Assembly: GCA_023205875.1 (NCBI GenBank)
Contig: CP060755.1
Coordinates: forward strand, 1,240,001-1,304,000
Reading direction: 5' to 3'
DNA: 64,000 nucleotides
Origin: Chloropicon primus
Taxonomy: Eukaryota; Chlorophyta; Chloropicophyceae; Chloropicales; Chloropicaceae
A model generated the notes under the pieces. The model made no database searches and had not been told where the DNA came from. It was given only the letters and a program-made list of their open reading frames with translations. Position 1 is the stretch's first letter; each line of letters starts with the position of its first letter. Shown one piece after another: positions 40,872 through 51,039 of the stretch. The position numbers and the translations under genes are program-made.

Positions 40872-43157
40872 ATGATGAGAGAGTCCAGCAGGTCTTCTTG
40901 CGCCGTGGCTGCCCTCGCCGCCCTCGCCTTGTTGTGCGCGTCGACTGCCTCCGCGGCGGACAAGCACTTCAGGATCGTGACGGACCTCGCGAGCGAGGCG
41001 CCCTCCAATGTGGAGGTCCAGGTGCTCGGGGCCCCCCAGCAGCCCTTCAACAGGAGCGCTCCGAACGTGATGGACTCCACGCTCCTGGAGGACTTCCACA
41101 AGGAGTTCTCCTTCATGCAGGACATCGGGAGCGACGCTGCGGACTGGAACACCTTCGAGTCGACGAGCCTGCCCTACGTCGCTGCGATCGAGAAGGCCTA
41201 CGTCGAGGGCGAGAACGGGCTCGTTTGGGACGTCGAGGGAAACATCTACCACGAGAAGAACATGTTCTTCGAGAGGACGACGCCGAACCCGATGCCGACC
41301 GAGGTGACCGCCAACAAGATCTTCCAGGCGACGAGGAAGGAGCACTTCCCCCTCCTGGCGACCACGATCCAGAGGTACGGCCACATGTACTACCACTTCG
41401 TGGTGGAGACCCTGCCAAAGCTCGCTCTCCTCAAGGAGGCCGGGTTGCCCGAGGGGACCAAGATCTTGATGTGGGGGGAGTCCTACGAGCAGAAGTTCTT
41501 GGACGTCCTTGGAATCCCCCAGGAGATGGTGGTGAAGTACGACCCCCTCAAGGTCTACACCGCGGACGTCTTGTACTTCCCCACCCCGGTGCCAAGGATC
41601 ACGCCCGCGCGCGAGGCCTTGGAGCTGACCAGGGAGGAGCTCGGCGCCGGCGAAGCCTTGCCGGAGTCCGAGAGGGACCTGATCATCTACTGCACGCGCA
41701 AGCAGGCCTCCACCCGCTCCGTGTCGAACGAGCAGGAGCTGCTCAGCAGCCTCGAAGCCGCTTTCCCTGACGAGAAGGTCGTGGTGTACGACAACATCGA
41801 CGACGTCGCGACCCTTGTCGACCTTTTCAAGAGGGCCAAGGTCATCATGGGCCCCCACGGCGCGGGGTTGTCGCACATGCTCTTCGCCGCTCCAGGAACC
41901 CACGTCCTCGAGTTCCAGTTCATGAGGGACCCCCCAATGATGTTCTGGCACTTGGCGGCCGCCTTGAACCAGGACTACTGGCTGCTCCCCGTCGCGAACG
42001 CGTGGTGGATGCAGAAGGAGATGCACATCCCTGTCGAGGAAGTCGTCGACATGGTCGCTGCCATGCTCAAGAACGAGGGCCCTGGCTCTTGTCCGCCTGG
42101 CACGAGAGTGCTCGGAGACGGGACGTGCGAGACCTGCCCCGCGGGTACGTACGCGTTCAACGGAGACTCCGCAGTCTGCAAGCCATGCTCTTCTGGCAGA
42201 TTTGCTTTCGAGGAGGGAAGCGCCGCTTGCAGGACGTGCCCAGTCGACACCTACGCCGAGGGCGGAAACATGTGCGTGAAGTGTCCATTGGACAGAATCA
42301 GCTGGATCCCAGGGGCCAGCAGCAAGGACCAGTGCTTGACGTACAACGAGCACAAGGCTCTTCTCAGGGACATCTCCCTGAACTTGCAGATGCTGCAGAA
42401 GCTGTCCCCAAGGAGCAGGAAGGTGACCAGGCGTGCTTTGATTGAGGCGACTACCTATGGGGAGCCAAACGCCTACGTCGGTGGCCAAGAAATCCCAGAG
42501 ACCGAGCAGAACATCACAGCCTTCGCGGGACCAACGGAGGAGGAGATCATCGAGGCTTGCAGACTCAAGGAAACCTTCAGTGACCCCTACATGGCACCTC
42601 CAGTTCTGGATGACATTGACTGTTCCAGTATCTCTGCCATGTCCAAGGACGAGACCGGGAAGGACGTGCAGCCAAGCGCATCTCAGCCAAACAGGGCCCA
42701 CCACCCTCACCACTTTGTGCACGACAGGCACTGCCTCACGGGAATGGCGATCAAGGGCACTGTCGATCACAACAGGGGCGGGCGCGGCAGGCAGCCAGCT
42801 TGCGTGTCTTGCGACCTCCCAATGCTCCTCGACATCACGAAGTGCAACGCCATGGATGCCTCGGAGGAGTGCTGCAGAGCTGCCAAGGCCTGGAACAACG
42901 GCGGATGCATGTGCGCGCACTCCAGTCATAAGCTCGCCAAGGAGATGGGCGCCTCCCACGCGTTGATGAAGGCTCTGGCGAACCAGTGCGACTTCACTAC
43001 GTTGAGTGAGCATCAGGGCAACTGCCCCGCAAAGGCCGCTGGGCACTTCAGGTCCGCGGATGCTGCGAACTCTGCTGCATTCTCGGCGTGGAACACCCTC
43101 ATTCCAGCCACTCTTGGTGCAGGTTTCTTGCTCATGTTTGCTCTCTTCACCGAGTAA
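40872..43157 (+). CDS. GT61-like glycosyltransferase fused to cysteine-rich domains
   Basis: From ATG 40872 the protein has 761 residues. It begins with a signal peptide (SCAVAALAALALLCASTASA). Residues about 150-400 look like the GT61/DUF563 family: MYYHFVVETLPKLALLKEAG, YCTRKQASTRSV and AKVIMGPHGAGLSHMLFAAPG. Then comes a TNFR/ephrin-receptor-like module (about 406-480) with CETCPAGTY, CKPCSSGRF and CRTCPVDTYA. A second, unnamed Cys-rich block lies near 620-720 (CVSCDLPML, EECCRAAKAWNNGGCMCA). A hydrophobic C-terminus (LIPATLGAGFLLMFALF) may be a membrane or GPI-type anchor. The frame is open further upstream, overlapping the previous gene, but that part has no conserved sequence. Confidence 0.85.
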   Translation: MMRESSRSSCAVAALAALALLCASTASAADKHFRIVTDLASEAPSNVEVQVLGAPQQPFNRSAPNVMDSTLLEDFHKEFSFMQDIGSDAADWNTFESTSLPYVAAIEKAYVEGENGLVWDVEGNIYHEKNMFFERTTPNPMPTEVTANKIFQATRKEHFPLLATTIQRYGHMYYHFVVETLPKLALLKEAGLPEGTKILMWGESYEQKFLDVLGIPQEMVVKYDPLKVYTADVLYFPTPVPRITPAREALELTREELGAGEALPESERDLIIYCTRKQASTRSVSNEQELLSSLEAAFPDEKVVVYDNIDDVATLVDLFKRAKVIMGPHGAGLSHMLFAAPGTHVLEFQFMRDPPMMFWHLAAALNQDYWLLPVANAWWMQKEMHIPVEEVVDMVAAMLKNEGPGSCPPGTRVLGDGTCETCPAGTYAFNGDSAVCKPCSSGRFAFEEGSAACRTCPVDTYAEGGNMCVKCPLDRISWIPGASSKDQCLTYNEHKALLRDISLNLQMLQKLSPRSRKVTRRALIEATTYGEPNAYVGGQEIPETEQNITAFAGPTEEEIIEACRLKETFSDPYMAPPVLDDIDCSSISAMSKDETGKDVQPSASQPNRAHHPHHFVHDRHCLTGMAIKGTVDHNRGGRGRQPACVSCDLPMLLDITKCNAMDASEECCRAAKAWNNGGCMCAHSSHKLAKEMGASHALMKALANQCDFTTLSEHQGNCPAKAAGHFRSADAANSAAFSAWNTLIPATLGAGFLLMFALFTE

Positions 43158-43256
43158 ATCATTATTTCAAAACAACTTAATTTATTACTTAGGGACCCTT
43201 TTTGTCACCGTCCAAGCCCCCTTTTGCAATTTTCTTAATGTACACCATGAGTCAAT

Positions 43257-46256
43257 CTATTCATCAGTATCAGTCTCCCCTTCCCCGCTGCTCTCCCCTT
43301 CCTCAGTCTCTTCCTCAGATTCTTCTTCCTCGGCCTTAGCGTCGTCGGCCTCCCCCTCCTCTTTCTCCTCGGTCTCACCCGTCTCCTCGGTCTCACTCTC
43401 TTCCTCACTACTCGTCTCTTCGCCACCCTCCCCCGCTACAAGCTCTTCGTTCCGCCCACCCCCGCTTTCCAGGGTGGTGCGCTGCTCCGCCAGCGAGTGC
43501 TCGAGCGCAGCTTGATCTGCAATTTCGAAGAAATACAGCTTCGTCTTCGTTGCAGGAGAGTAGCACCGGCAGCACAGCAGATCAGCCGAAGAGCTGTCAG
43601 CTGCGTCAGCGAGGCTACATTCAAGGATCGACACTGAGAGAGGCAGGTCCAACTCGATGTCTTTCACCATCACGCCCGTAGCAAAGGAAAACACTCCAAT
43701 GTGGTTGCAGCCAAGTCCAATGTACAAATAGTCGCTCCCGAGAACGGACACGGTTTTGCTGAGCACGTATGCCGGTGGCTTCATATCCTCGTGAATGGCA
43801 ACGTTCACCCTGGGTGTCTTCAACTTTCCTGTTTTCAGACACACCAAAAAGATGGAAAAGTGATCTTGCACCATTTCGTCCTCCTCGCCCTCCTCGCCCT
43901 CGTCTTCATCTATAGTCCCAGCAGTGGTCTTTCTTCTTGACATCAGAACCAATTCTTGGTCTTGAGAAGTGAACGATGCACAGCAGACCTCAAACGATGC
44001 CTTCACCCAGCTCGCCTTGATCTGCACCCTCGCCCTCAATCTATTTTGCGCAAAGTCTGAAATGTACACGTCGCTACTACCTTTCGCTGGCCCTTCTGGT
44101 ATGTGTATCACTTGCTGCACCGCGTCAACATTCTTTTTGCTGCCCACGTACTTGTACGAGGTCATCCACTTTCTCATGCTCGCAATTTTTGATTCGTGAT
44201 CTTCTTCGTCACCTTCTTCCTCCGTCTTCCCCGAGTTCAGAACTGTTCGCTCGACAGCTTTCAACACAGAGAGACTCAAGTTTGCTTCCCAGGTCTGATC
44301 CGGGACATACCATCCGAACCCCGTTCTCTTGGTCTGGCTGCACGACCACATGGAAATCTGACCAGCGGCGTCAACAGTCACAAGGTTTGAGGTGTCCCAA
44401 GAATAACCGGCGAAGACGACTGGCGCGGAATGGCCGTGGCAAATCACTTGTTTGACGTCCGACTCACAGGCCACCTTTGGTCGCGAAAGGAACGCCATTG
44501 TCTGCTCGTTCAGAGGCGATGCATTTGATCCCGTCTCTCTCTTGAAGTCGAGCAGGCCACCGCGCTCTACTGTGATCATGTTGACATCTCCACACGAACT
44601 TGGAACGATGAGACACGGGTAGAAGCCGGTGATCGTGAAGGAAGGATGAAAAGCATGCGAAATCTTCATCGCCGCAGAATATTCTGCCGCAGAACCAGAA
44701 GACAGTGATCTCGAGGTTTTGGAAAGTTGCGACGACGATATAGCAGCTATCCTGTACTGATCCTTCCCTCCATCTTCCGCAGATTCCATTGCTTGCCTGC
44801 TCGTAGCTTTCAGAGAGTATATAGCCAAGGATCTATCGCTGAAAAGAACAGAGACCTGCAAGTTATTGTAGCTCCAGCACAGTGAGACGACTGCCTTTGT
44901 CCTTTTCTTCTTGCGCTTCGCGCTAGCTGAGTACAGCACAAGCTCTGAATTTGCTCTTAAGTTCCAAACGAACAGCTCGCCCGCCGAGCTCCCTGCAGCT
45001 AGGTAGCTCCCATCGTACGAGCAGCATATGCACGAGACTTCGCCCTTGCTTTCCATCTGAATATTGACACTGCTTGACCCCAAGCTCACTCTCGTCCAGT
45101 ACTCTTCTTCTATTCCCTCGAACCTGTTCAGCTCTTTCGATGGTTGAAGCCTGCCAAGGTTCCCCAAGTTCAGTTTGATGGGCCGTCGCCTACCAACTGC
45201 GTCAGAGGACCCGCGCAAAAATTCCTGGAACAGAGACGACCCCGCAAAGGCCTTGCTGACCTCCGATTGCTCGCTCATGCCATGGAGAACGCTCGAGAGA
45301 GAATTGCGGACTTTGCGCAAGGTGATCTTCCTGCTGTCCTTCTCGTCGAAGGGCTCCATTTCTGAAACGCTGTCCGGGCTCACCAAAGCGTTTGTTACCA
45401 ACTGGCAAGCAAAGTACTTTACTTCCTTGTATGAGCTCTCAATCTCAGTCCAGATCTCCCTTGACATGTCCCTAACGACCTCCGCTAGGTACTCATTCCA
45501 GATGATTCTTATCATCTTGTCCCGCCCAGCACCCCCGTCCGGGTCACCGCCTTGTCTCCTCCGGAGCAGCAAGGCCCTCCTCTTCTCTCCCTCCTCGATG
45601 CTTGAGTCCAGGATCTCTTCCAAGATAGAGCTTGAGACGTGCACGTCTTTGTGGTCATGCCCCTCCAGGCTTCGACTAGGCGTGGCCCTCTCGCTTTGCA
45701 CGCGGTCCTCCAGGACTGACTTGGCCGCCTCGACCTTCGACCTCAAGCAGCGAAGGCGGAAGTTGTCTCCAATCCAACTCCTCTCGAGCTTCTTCAGCAC
45801 CAGCGAGGGTCTCAGCGGCGCCTCGTCTCCCTCGCCGCCCTCGTCCACGGCCCCGGCCGTGCCGCTGTGCTCCTGCCTGAAGTCCCTCAGAGAGCTCTTC
45901 GCATTCGCCTGCTGCCCCCTCAGCTTTGCGATGTGAAACGCTTGAGACTCCTGTTTCCTCTCGAAGTCCCTCTGCCTCGTCGAGAGGATCTCGGTCAGGT
46001 TGAAGGGGCTCTCGCCCCTCACGCCCCTCTGCCCCTTGCGCGCCAAGCTGCTCACAAACTTGGACTTGTTCTCCTCGTTCGACAAGATGGCAAGCTTCTC
46101 CAGCTCCGAGCTCAGCACGGTCGTTCCCGACAGAGTCTTGTCCAAAAGTTCCGCGCGGTTCCTCTTTCTCTCCTTGATGATTCCCTCTATCTCCGAGTAC
46201 TTCCGCCTCAAGGCCTCCGCCTCCTGTCTGCACCCCCCAACCCCCTCTTCCACCAT
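43257..46256 (-). CDS. WD40-repeat and coiled-coil protein with acidic tail
   Basis: A 999-residue intronless protein. The N-terminal 370 residues are helical and charged. From about residue 405 WD40-type repeats appear (VSCICCSYDGSYLAAGSSAGELFVW, then AVVSLCWSYNNLQVSVLFSDRSLAIYSL, and APVVFAGYSWDTSNLVTVDAAGQISMW). The last 70 residues are nearly all Glu, Thr, Ser and Asp (43257-43440). No family is recognised; large WD40/coiled-coil proteins are common in cilia and in ribosome assembly. It converges on the GT61-like gene with 99 bp between stops and is divergent from PrmC with 115 bp between starts. Confidence 0.85.
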   Translation of the reverse strand: MVEEGVGGCRQEAEALRRKYSEIEGIIKERKRNRAELLDKTLSGTTVLSSELEKLAILSNEENKSKFVSSLARKGQRGVRGESPFNLTEILSTRQRDFERKQESQAFHIAKLRGQQANAKSSLRDFRQEHSGTAGAVDEGGEGDEAPLRPSLVLKKLERSWIGDNFRLRCLRSKVEAAKSVLEDRVQSERATPSRSLEGHDHKDVHVSSSILEEILDSSIEEGEKRRALLLRRRQGGDPDGGAGRDKMIRIIWNEYLAEVVRDMSREIWTEIESSYKEVKYFACQLVTNALVSPDSVSEMEPFDEKDSRKITLRKVRNSLSSVLHGMSEQSEVSKAFAGSSLFQEFLRGSSDAVGRRRPIKLNLGNLGRLQPSKELNRFEGIEEEYWTRVSLGSSSVNIQMESKGEVSCICCSYDGSYLAAGSSAGELFVWNLRANSELVLYSASAKRKKKRTKAVVSLCWSYNNLQVSVLFSDRSLAIYSLKATSRQAMESAEDGGKDQYRIAAISSSQLSKTSRSLSSGSAAEYSAAMKISHAFHPSFTITGFYPCLIVPSSCGDVNMITVERGGLLDFKRETGSNASPLNEQTMAFLSRPKVACESDVKQVICHGHSAPVVFAGYSWDTSNLVTVDAAGQISMWSCSQTKRTGFGWYVPDQTWEANLSLSVLKAVERTVLNSGKTEEEGDEEDHESKIASMRKWMTSYKYVGSKKNVDAVQQVIHIPEGPAKGSSDVYISDFAQNRLRARVQIKASWVKASFEVCCASFTSQDQELVLMSRRKTTAGTIDEDEGEEGEEDEMVQDHFSIFLVCLKTGKLKTPRVNVAIHEDMKPPAYVLSKTVSVLGSDYLYIGLGCNHIGVFSFATGVMVKDIELDLPLSVSILECSLADAADSSSADLLCCRCYSPATKTKLYFFEIADQAALEHSLAEQRTTLESGGGRNEELVAGEGGEETSSEEESETEETGETEEKEEGEADDAKAEEEESEEETEEGESSGEGETDTDE

Positions 46257-46371
46257 CCTCCCCCCTCTACATTCTCTCGTCCTCTCCTCTTCCCGCCAAT
46301 TCCGCGCTCTCTGGCTGTCCCTCTTGCAGACAACCGCCTTGACCTTGGTGACGCGGCCGGCCCGCGGGCCA

Positions 46372-47565
46372 ATGATCGCAACGAGAGCGAAGGGGTTGCG
46401 CTACAACGTGCTGGGGCGGCAGCACATCCTATCGGTGCTGCGCGGAGGTCGCCGCCATGTTGGCGGCGGGGACGCCGCGAGGGCGAAAGCGTGGAAGACG
46501 GAAGAGGCGGGAGGAATGGAGCAGAACCTGCCCCTTCCCCTGTGCAAGGTGGATGAGAAGCGGTCTTCGGTGAGGTTGGGCGCCCTCGTGAGGGCGTACA
46601 ACGAGCTTAGGGGCGCGATAGCCGGGGAGCTGTCGTCGTCTCCCTCGTTCAAGAGGGACGACCACGCCCCGAACGAAGAGAACTTGTGCACGGAGCTGAG
46701 CTGGCTCTTCGAGGACTCGGTTTGCCTGGACTCGGCCGAGCTTCGACGGCTTTTGAGGAGCGGGGGGAACGAGTGCCGGAGCGTCGAGGGCGAGGACGAG
46801 GGGAGGGTTATCCGTTCCCGGCTGACGCTGAACGAGTTCCAGGACGTGTGGCACCTCAGGCTGAGGGAGAGACTTCCCATCCAGTATATTCTGGGCATGG
46901 CGAGCTGGTACGACCTCGAACTCAGGGTGGGCCCTGGCGTCCTGATCCCGAGGCCGGAGACAGAAGTCCTCCTCGACTTGGCTCTGGGGGCTCTGGGCGA
47001 GGAGCGGGGACTGGGGAGCCACCCGTGGCTGGACTTGGGAACGGGAACCGGGGCTCTCGCGATAGGATTGGCTCGGCACTCTGAGGGAGCCTGCGGTAGC
47101 AGGGTCCGGGTCGAGGCCATCGAAGCGAGCGAGAATGCCGCGGCCTACGCCTCGGAAAACATCGAGAGGTATGGTCTGCAGGACGGGGTGAGACTGTTTC
47201 GAGGCAGCTGGTTCGAGCCGCTGGAGGCGGAGGAAAGGCATCGCAAGGCTTTCGGGGGAATCGTGAGCAACCCTCCCTACATCACGGACGAGGAGATGAT
47301 TGGCTTGCAGGATGAGGTGCGCCTGCACGAGCCCCGCAGTGCCCTGTTTGGCGGCGCCACCCGAGGAATGGATGGCCTGCTTCACATAGTCGAGGAGTCG
47401 CCCAAGTACCTGGTTCCCGGCGGTTTCTTGGGCCTGGAGACCGGTGGTCCCATCCAGGCGACGCACCTGGGGTCCCTCATGCGGGGCCAGGCGTGGGATC
47501 GCGTCGAGGTCAAACCAGACCTCCAAGGCGTCCCTCGGTTTCTCGTCGCCAGAACTAGAAAATGA
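46372..47565 (+). CDS. PrmC/HemK release-factor glutamine methyltransferase
   Basis: The first ATG downstream of the divergent neighbour is 46372, giving 397 residues. The N-terminal 45 residues are Arg-rich and acid-poor, suggesting organelle import. An N-domain (about 60-200) with RERLPIQYILG is followed by the SAM motif LDLGTGTGALAIGLA (near 220) and the catalytic VSNPPYITDEE (near 298). The enzyme methylates the Gln of the GGQ motif of organellar release factors. Residues 75-140 include an insert longer than in bacterial PrmC (about 280 residues). The frame is open further 5' inside the neighbour gene, but that part is antisense shadow. Confidence 0.92.
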   Translation: MIATRAKGLRYNVLGRQHILSVLRGGRRHVGGGDAARAKAWKTEEAGGMEQNLPLPLCKVDEKRSSVRLGALVRAYNELRGAIAGELSSSPSFKRDDHAPNEENLCTELSWLFEDSVCLDSAELRRLLRSGGNECRSVEGEDEGRVIRSRLTLNEFQDVWHLRLRERLPIQYILGMASWYDLELRVGPGVLIPRPETEVLLDLALGALGEERGLGSHPWLDLGTGTGALAIGLARHSEGACGSRVRVEAIEASENAAAYASENIERYGLQDGVRLFRGSWFEPLEAEERHRKAFGGIVSNPPYITDEEMIGLQDEVRLHEPRSALFGGATRGMDGLLHIVEESPKYLVPGGFLGLETGGPIQATHLGSLMRGQAWDRVEVKPDLQGVPRFLVARTRK

Positions 47566-47932
47566 AATGGTCATATGGATATGGCGGTAAGAGTGAGGGA
47601 TGGATGATCGTCTCATCGAGGCATAATGATAATGGCAACTTGTAGTACTACGTAGAAAGAGAGAACAAGGGGTTCCTGACAAGAGATCCCCGTCTTGCGC
47701 ACACACCCAAACTCCATCGCCTCGCCTCGTGATGACTTCTGTGTGTGTGTACTCCTCTAAAGCGGGGAGCTAACCACAGCCGATCAATCTCAATCATCAT
47801 CTCCTCGGTGAGGGACGAGAGGGAGAGAGCGAGAGGGAGAGGGAGAGAGAGAGAGAGAGAGGAGGGGAGGGGAGGAGAGGCCTGCCTTGACTCGGCGTGC
47901 GAGGTGGTCGCAGACTCCCGGGGGTCTACGAG
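47566..47932. other. Intergenic region with GAGAGG repeat
   Basis: A 367-bp stretch with the PrmC 3' UTR and the pyrophosphatase promoter. A purine repeat of GA/GAGG units runs at about 47819-47880. No coding sequence is supported. Confidence 0.6.
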
Positions 47933-49519
47933 ATGGGCGCGTCTTGCGCGAAAGAGGTCGAGCCGTTCGACCCGGACCGGGGGGCCGGGGGTGCTCGGGC
48001 TGAGAATGGGGGCGACGAGAAGGGTCCAACGAGCATACGTATGCAGGAGGTGAAGTCGGAGCTGAGCAAGGACGTCCACTTGCCAGGGCGTCGGTCGAGC
48101 GAAATTCACGACCTCTTCGACAACCTGTGCTCTGCGAGTAGAGCGGTTGGCGGGGGCGAGAAGAAGCGAAGGAGCATATTTGGTGGGAAGTCTGCTAGGC
48201 GGAGCTTCATAGCGGAGGGGGATGTGTAAGTCTTTCGCCTTGTTTCCCCTCCCCACTTCTTCGGCAACGGAAACTGACCCCATCTCTCCTCCCCTTGCAG
48301 GCTGTACTCCTCCAGCAAGCTCACGTCCAAACTGACAGGGCCTTGGAGCGTTGTCATACCGAAGGGCACGATTTTCATCGGCCACAAGATACCGGACACG
48401 GATGCCATATGCTCTGCGATCGCCGCTGCAGAGTTGTTCGACGGGCACCCGGCCAAGGCCGGGAAGCTGAACACGGAGACGGAGTACGTGCTCAAGAGGT
48501 TTGCCGTCAGGGAGCCAGACCTTTTCACAGATGTCGCGAAGAAGCGGGACGACTCGAGCGTCTGCCTCGTGGACCACAATCAGACGTCGCAAGTCTCCGA
48601 CGGGGTGGATCTGAAGAAGGTGATCGGGGTGATAGACCACCACGCCTTTCAGAGCGGCACTATCTGCACGCCCTTTCCCATCTACACTGACATTCGGCCT
48701 TGGGGCTCAGCGTGCACGATCTTGGCGCACGGCTTTATTCAGCACCGTCACCCGCTCTCCAAGTCCTCTGCGGGTCTGATGCTCGCGGGAATCATCTCGG
48801 ACACCCTGAGTCTATGCTCTCCCACGACAACAGAGTTTGACCACCTAATGGTGACTTTTCTGAGCTACGCCGCGGGGATAAAGGACGTGGACGAGTTAGC
48901 AAAGGAGATGTTCAAAGCCAAGTCAAAGCAGCTGGAGTCGATGAATGCCTACAGTCTCGTTCGGGGGGACATCAAGAAGTTCGTTACTGAGGATGCCGCG
49001 TCGAAAGCATCGCTGAAATTGGCAATTGGGGTGGTCGAGTGCACGAACCCAGTCGTGGTCATGAACAGGAAGGGGGAGTTGGAGGAAGAGCTGAGGGCCT
49101 TCAAGCTCGAGGAAGACGTTGACATAGCTTACCTGATCGTCGTTGACATCGTGGCGCTGTACAGTGAAGTAATCTGCCCGGAGCACGACGAGATTGACTT
49201 GGCTTGCCAAGCCTTCCAAGCCAAACTCTCTGATAACGGGACCATCAAGTTGGAGAAGGGCAGAGTCTCGCGGAAGCTGGATTTCATGCCAAACCTGGTG
49301 AAGATTTTAGAAAAGGGCTGGCACAAGAAAGCGGTGGACGATCACATGACGAAGAGGGCGAAGAGGCAGAGCTTGGCTCAGGTCGTCTATGAAAACGGGC
49401 AGGTATTAGGTCGGGGCTCAATTCAGGACGCGGGGGAGCAGGAATCGACAGGGGGTGTTGTCGACGAATCGCAAATCCTTCGGCTATCAAGTGACGAGGA
49501 GGATGAGCACCACTTATGA
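47933..49519 (+). CDS. Family II (DHH) inorganic pyrophosphatase-like protein
   Basis: Two exons, 47933-48225 and 48301-49519, give 503 residues. Residues about 115-410 match family II Mn-dependent pyrophosphatases: IFIGHKIPDTDAICSAIA, GKLNTETEYVLKRF, CLVDHNQTSQVSDG and the DHH block GVIDHHAF. These enzymes split PPi to phosphate. The N-terminal 100 residues are a non-conserved, charged extension starting MGASC, which fits N-myristoylation plus palmitoylation and so membrane attachment (inference). The C-terminal 90 residues are also extra relative to bacterial enzymes (about 310 residues). Exon 1 ends with GT of a Val codon completed by exon 2. Confidence 0.88.
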
Positions 49520-49629
49520 GCCTCTTCTTCGTGTCAAGAAATTGTTTCAAGTTGTTCCAGATATAAAGTTGATTTGCAAAATTTCTTCCCTTTTTCAATT
49601 TCACGCAACCATGTCCATTGCTTTCTCTC

Positions 49630-51039
49630 TCACTGTGCTGGAGGTGGGGCCCCCATGCCGGGGAAAAGCTGTGACATCTTTATCATGGCATCCATGACCT
49701 CCTTATCTCCGGTGTACTTGCTAATATTCATAGGATTCGCCGAGCAGTCCATCATGGCCTGCTGCACGCGAGGGTTCTGGAACGCCGACGCAAGCTCCGG
49801 GTCATCCATGATCTTCTTCAGCACTTCCTCTGGGGACATGCCAGCGCTCTCGAACTGCTTCTTCATGTCGTCCTCGTTCATGTTCATCATGTTCATCATC
49901 TCCGGGTTCATGCCTGGCATTCCCCCCGGCATGCCCTGTTGCAGCATTTGCTCCATCTGGCTCCTCATCTCAGGGTTTTCGAGAATCCACTTGAAGGTCT
50001 CAGGGTTCCTCATGCCCTCTGGCAGGTACGGGTACATCATCTCCTGCATCTTGGGGTCCTGCATCATCTGCTCGACCATGTCCATCATCCCTCCGTTGCT
50101 TGCGCCTCCTGCCCCTGCTCCTCCAGCAGCACCAGCGCCTCCGCCCATCGCAGCGTTCAACACCTCAGGGTCAATAGTGGATCCTCCAGGGGGCGGCGTC
50201 TCGACCTCCTCCACGGGTTTTGGCTTGAAAGTGCTCTCGGAAGTGCTCTTCTCGTCCAGGTCCTGGAAGACGGACGAGCCAGACGCGGAGGAGGACGGGG
50301 CTTGCGTTTTCAAGGCCTCTGCCTCCTCCTTCTTCTCCGCCTTCGTCTCTGCTGCAGGGGCGGCCTCCGCCTTCGTGGTGCTGGCGCCAGCCTGGCCCTT
50401 CGAGGCGTCCTTGCCGGTCAAAGGCGTGCTCTTGGGAGTCACGGTCGTCGCAGTGGTCGTAGTCGCGGCCGGCGTTGGGCTTGGGGTCGGCGTCGTAGTG
50501 CCGAAGTTAGGAAAACCGCCAGCCGCACCTCCAAAGGGGTTGGGAGGAGCAGCCCCTCCCGCGGGGCCACCAAAATTTCCTGGCATTCCTCCCGGCATCC
50601 CCCCCGGCATTCCTGGCATGCCGCCTCCACCTCCCATCTTCTTCATCATCTGCTGCATGAGCATCCTTTGCAAGCCCCCTCCGGTGAAGAAGCCATAGAT
50701 CTTTTGAATTGCGACCGTCAGGCCAATGCCGACGGCGAACCACACGTAAGGAGGCGTCCCCGTGCTCGTTACGGGGGCAGGGGCCACCGAAAGTGGCGGA
50801 GGCGCGAGCTCCGTCGGCGTACCAAGAGGCGGTGGTGACCCCACATCCCCTTGCGTGGCGTCATGCACGTTGTACCCCTCCGTTGCTGGGTTCGTCGCAG
50901 GTGGCGCCGCATCTCTCGCCTTCGCTCGCACGACCTTCACCCTCCTCTCAGTCCTCCTCCTCGTCGGGAGCACCCACGTCCTCCCCTTCCCAAGACATGT
51001 CCTAGGGACACTCCCTTCCTTCATCACCTGAGCCGCCAT
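49630..51039 (-). CDS. TIC40: Tic40-like plastid import co-chaperone
   Basis: A 469-residue protein. The basic N-terminal 45 residues (RTWVLPTRRRTERRVKVVRAKA) fit a transit peptide. One membrane segment (YVWFAVGIGLTVAIQKIYGFF) anchors it, followed by Gly/Met/Pro-rich and Thr/Ala-rich linkers. The C-terminus has two STI1/Hop-type DP repeats (KWILENPEMRSQM, ILKKIMDDPELASAF-like, VQQAMMDCSANPMNI). Tic40 recruits stromal Hsp93 at the inner envelope during import. The Met-Pro-Gly repeats (GGMPG units) near residues 140-155 and 365-375 are low-complexity. The ATG at 51039 is the first in frame. Confidence 0.9.
   Translation of the reverse strand: MAAQVMKEGSVPRTCLGKGRTWVLPTRRRTERRVKVVRAKARDAAPPATNPATEGYNVHDATQGDVGSPPPLGTPTELAPPPLSVAPAPVTSTGTPPYVWFAVGIGLTVAIQKIYGFFTGGGLQRMLMQQMMKKMGGGGGMPGMPGGMPGGMPGNFGGPAGGAAPPNPFGGAAGGFPNFGTTTPTPSPTPAATTTTATTVTPKSTPLTGKDASKGQAGASTTKAEAAPAAETKAEKKEEAEALKTQAPSSSASGSSVFQDLDEKSTSESTFKPKPVEEVETPPPGGSTIDPEVLNAAMGGGAGAAGGAGAGGASNGGMMDMVEQMMQDPKMQEMMYPYLPEGMRNPETFKWILENPEMRSQMEQMLQQGMPGGMPGMNPEMMNMMNMNEDDMKKQFESAGMSPEEVLKKIMDDPELASAFQNPRVQQAMMDCSANPMNISKYTGDKEVMDAMIKMSQLFPGMGAPPPAQ

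Noticed and set aside
40572-43046. An 824-codon open frame antisense to the GT61-like gene
   Set aside because: Same antisense artefact; the sense frame has signal peptide, GT61 and Cys-rich motifs.
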